Shown here in pieces: positions 4,339 to 5,343 of a stretch of 5,343 nucleotides of DNA. The DNA is taken from NCBI GenBank assembly GCA_937891215.1, contig CALAEU010000291.1, forward strand, positions 1-5,343. The letters run 5' to 3'. A program made the position numbers and the translations under genes. This DNA comes from an uncultured Clostridia bacterium. Lineage in GTDB: Bacteria; Bacillota_A; Clostridia; Oscillospirales; Acutalibacteraceae. Below the pieces are notes generated by a model. The model saw only the letters and a list, made by a program, of their open reading frames with translations. It made no database searches and was not told where the DNA came from. The first letter of the stretch is position 1. The number at the start of each line of letters is the position of its first letter.

Positions 4339-5343
4339 TTGGAGAATTTGTTTTTAACAATCGTTAATATGAGCATTACTGCCACCTGGGTAGTTTTAGC
4401 GTTTACACTTTTAAGGCCTTTACTTAAAAAAGTGCCAAAATGGGTTAATTGTTTTTTATGGGGAATAGTGGCTTTGAGACTTTGTCTGCCTTTTAGTTTA
4501 GAGAGTGTTTTCAGTCTTATTCCTACCGCAGAAACAATTCCAACAAATATAACAACATCTGCGAATCCACAAATTGATACAGGTGTTGGTGTTGTAAATA
4601 GTGTAGTAAATCCAGTTATATCTGATTCTTTCACACCTGACCCAAGCTACAGTGTAAATCCATTACAAGTAGTAGTTAGTGTTGCTTCTTATATCTGGCT
4701 TATTGGTTTAGTTTTAATGGTGATTTACTGTGCAGTTTCTTACATAATGTTAAAAAGAAAAGTTTCTGCATCAGTACACTACAATAACAATATTTATTAT
4801 TGCGATAGTATAGAAACACCGTTTATTTTAGGTGTAATAAAACCAAAAATTTATATTCCGTCAGGGGTAAATGAAAACGATTTACAGTTTATTTTAGAGC
4901 ACGAAAAATCACATATAAAGCGCAAAGATTACCTTATTAAGCCTATATCGTTCTTGATTCTATCAGTTTATTGGTTTAACCCTGCAATATGGCTCTGGTA
5001 TATTTTACTTTGCAGAGATATTGAGTCTGCTTGTGATGAAAGTGTAATAAAAAGCTATACACCAACATATAAAAAACTCTATTCGCAAGCTTTGCTTAAT
5101 TGCAATAACCCTAAAAGGATGGTTATGGCGTGTCCTGTTGCATTTGGAGAGGTTGGAGTTAAAGATAGAATTAACTCTGTTTTAAATTATAAAAATCCTG
5201 CATTTTGGGTAGTTTTGGTTGCTTTCGTTTCTACACTTGTACTTTCATTTTGCTTTATTACAAATCCTTATAATAGAAAATTCAACAATATACTTAATGA
5301 AAATGGCTACGAAATTTTATATAGCGAATCGAGCCGTATTAAT
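4339..5343 (+). CDS. blaR1: BlaR1/MecR1-family membrane metalloprotease (M56), 3' end outside window
   Basis: The frame is open from TTG 4339 to the window end (335 residues). Membrane segments are visible at about 3-25, 36-52, 112-137, 200-224 and 287-307. The zinc-protease signature HEKSH is at 188-192, and E229 in CRDIESACDE is the likely third ligand. PFILGVIKPKIYIPSG (161-176) and WFNPAIWLWYILLCRDIE (212-229) are typical of peptidase family M56. In studied systems an outside sensor domain is acylated by a beta-lactam, the inner protease is activated, and BlaI is removed from its operators. The loop at about 53-110 is Thr/Ser/Asn/Val-rich and probably extracellular. After the last membrane segment only 28 residues are seen and no penicillin-binding motif has appeared, so the ligand cannot be told. 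It starts 13 bases after blaI and shares its promoter. Confidence 0.92.
   Translation, partial: MENLFLTIVNMSITATWVVLAFTLLRPLLKKVPKWVNCFLWGIVALRLCLPFSLESVFSLIPTAETIPTNITTSANPQIDTGVGVVNSVVNPVISDSFTPDPSYSVNPLQVVVSVASYIWLIGLVLMVIYCAVSYIMLKRKVSASVHYNNNIYYCDSIETPFILGVIKPKIYIPSGVNENDLQFILEHEKSHIKRKDYLIKPISFLILSVYWFNPAIWLWYILLCRDIESACDESVIKSYTPTYKKLYSQALLNCNNPKRMVMACPVAFGEVGVKDRINSVLNYKNPAFWVVLVAFVSTLVLSFCFITNPYNRKFNNILNENGYEILYSESSRIN

Noticed and set aside
4275..4634. Minus-strand open frame of 119 codons
   Set aside because: It covers the blaI end and the blaR1 start on the other strand. The run of Phe at its end mirrors the Lys/Glu-rich BlaI tail.

Overview
The window looks like chromosomal DNA of a low-GC Gram-positive bacterium, most likely an uncultured member of the Clostridia. 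The grounds are an AT-rich sequence with strong AGGAGG-type ribosome binding sites, a ribosomal S10-cluster end, an RqcH/NFACT protein of Firmicutes type, and a BlaI/BlaR1-type regulatory pair. All genes supported here lie on the + strand. No tRNA, rRNA, CRISPR array or transposase gene is visible.

Layout. (1) Bases 1-493: the C-terminal end of ribosomal protein L2 (rplB) and a complete S19 (rpsS), in standard S10-operon order. (2) Bases 494-651: where rplV (L22) should follow there is a good Shine-Dalgarno site and eight codons that read like an L22 start (MEAKAHLK). The frame then continues into an unrelated, lysine/glutamate-rich 37-residue tail and stops. This is the most puzzling point of the window: either a real break of the S10 operon or an assembly join. 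(3) Bases 644-3681: a tight run of a YgjV-type membrane protein, a Nif3/YbgI-type dinuclear metal protein and RqcH (the alanine-tailing factor of ribosome-associated quality control). The reading frames overlap or are only 16 bases apart. (4) Bases 3679-3896: an intergenic, transposase-free element of about 218 bp. It is bounded by imperfect inverted arms built from a degenerate 7-base unit (AGGAATT-like) and carries a long imperfect hairpin near its middle. (5) Bases 3904-5343: a promoter overlapped by two near-identical 17-base palindromes, then a BlaI-family repressor and the first 335 residues of a BlaR1-family membrane metalloprotease, cut by the window end.

How the parts fit. L2 and S19 are translation machinery. 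RqcH acts on stalled 60S-type (50S) ribosome products, so the two are thematically related, but position alone does not show a functional link because the junction at about 535-545 may not be natural. The BlaI/BlaR1 pair forms a self-contained signal circuit: the membrane protease senses an outside ligand and leads to loss of the repressor, which frees the paired operators in its own promoter. The regulated target (for example a beta-lactamase or another cell-wall gene) is not in this window.
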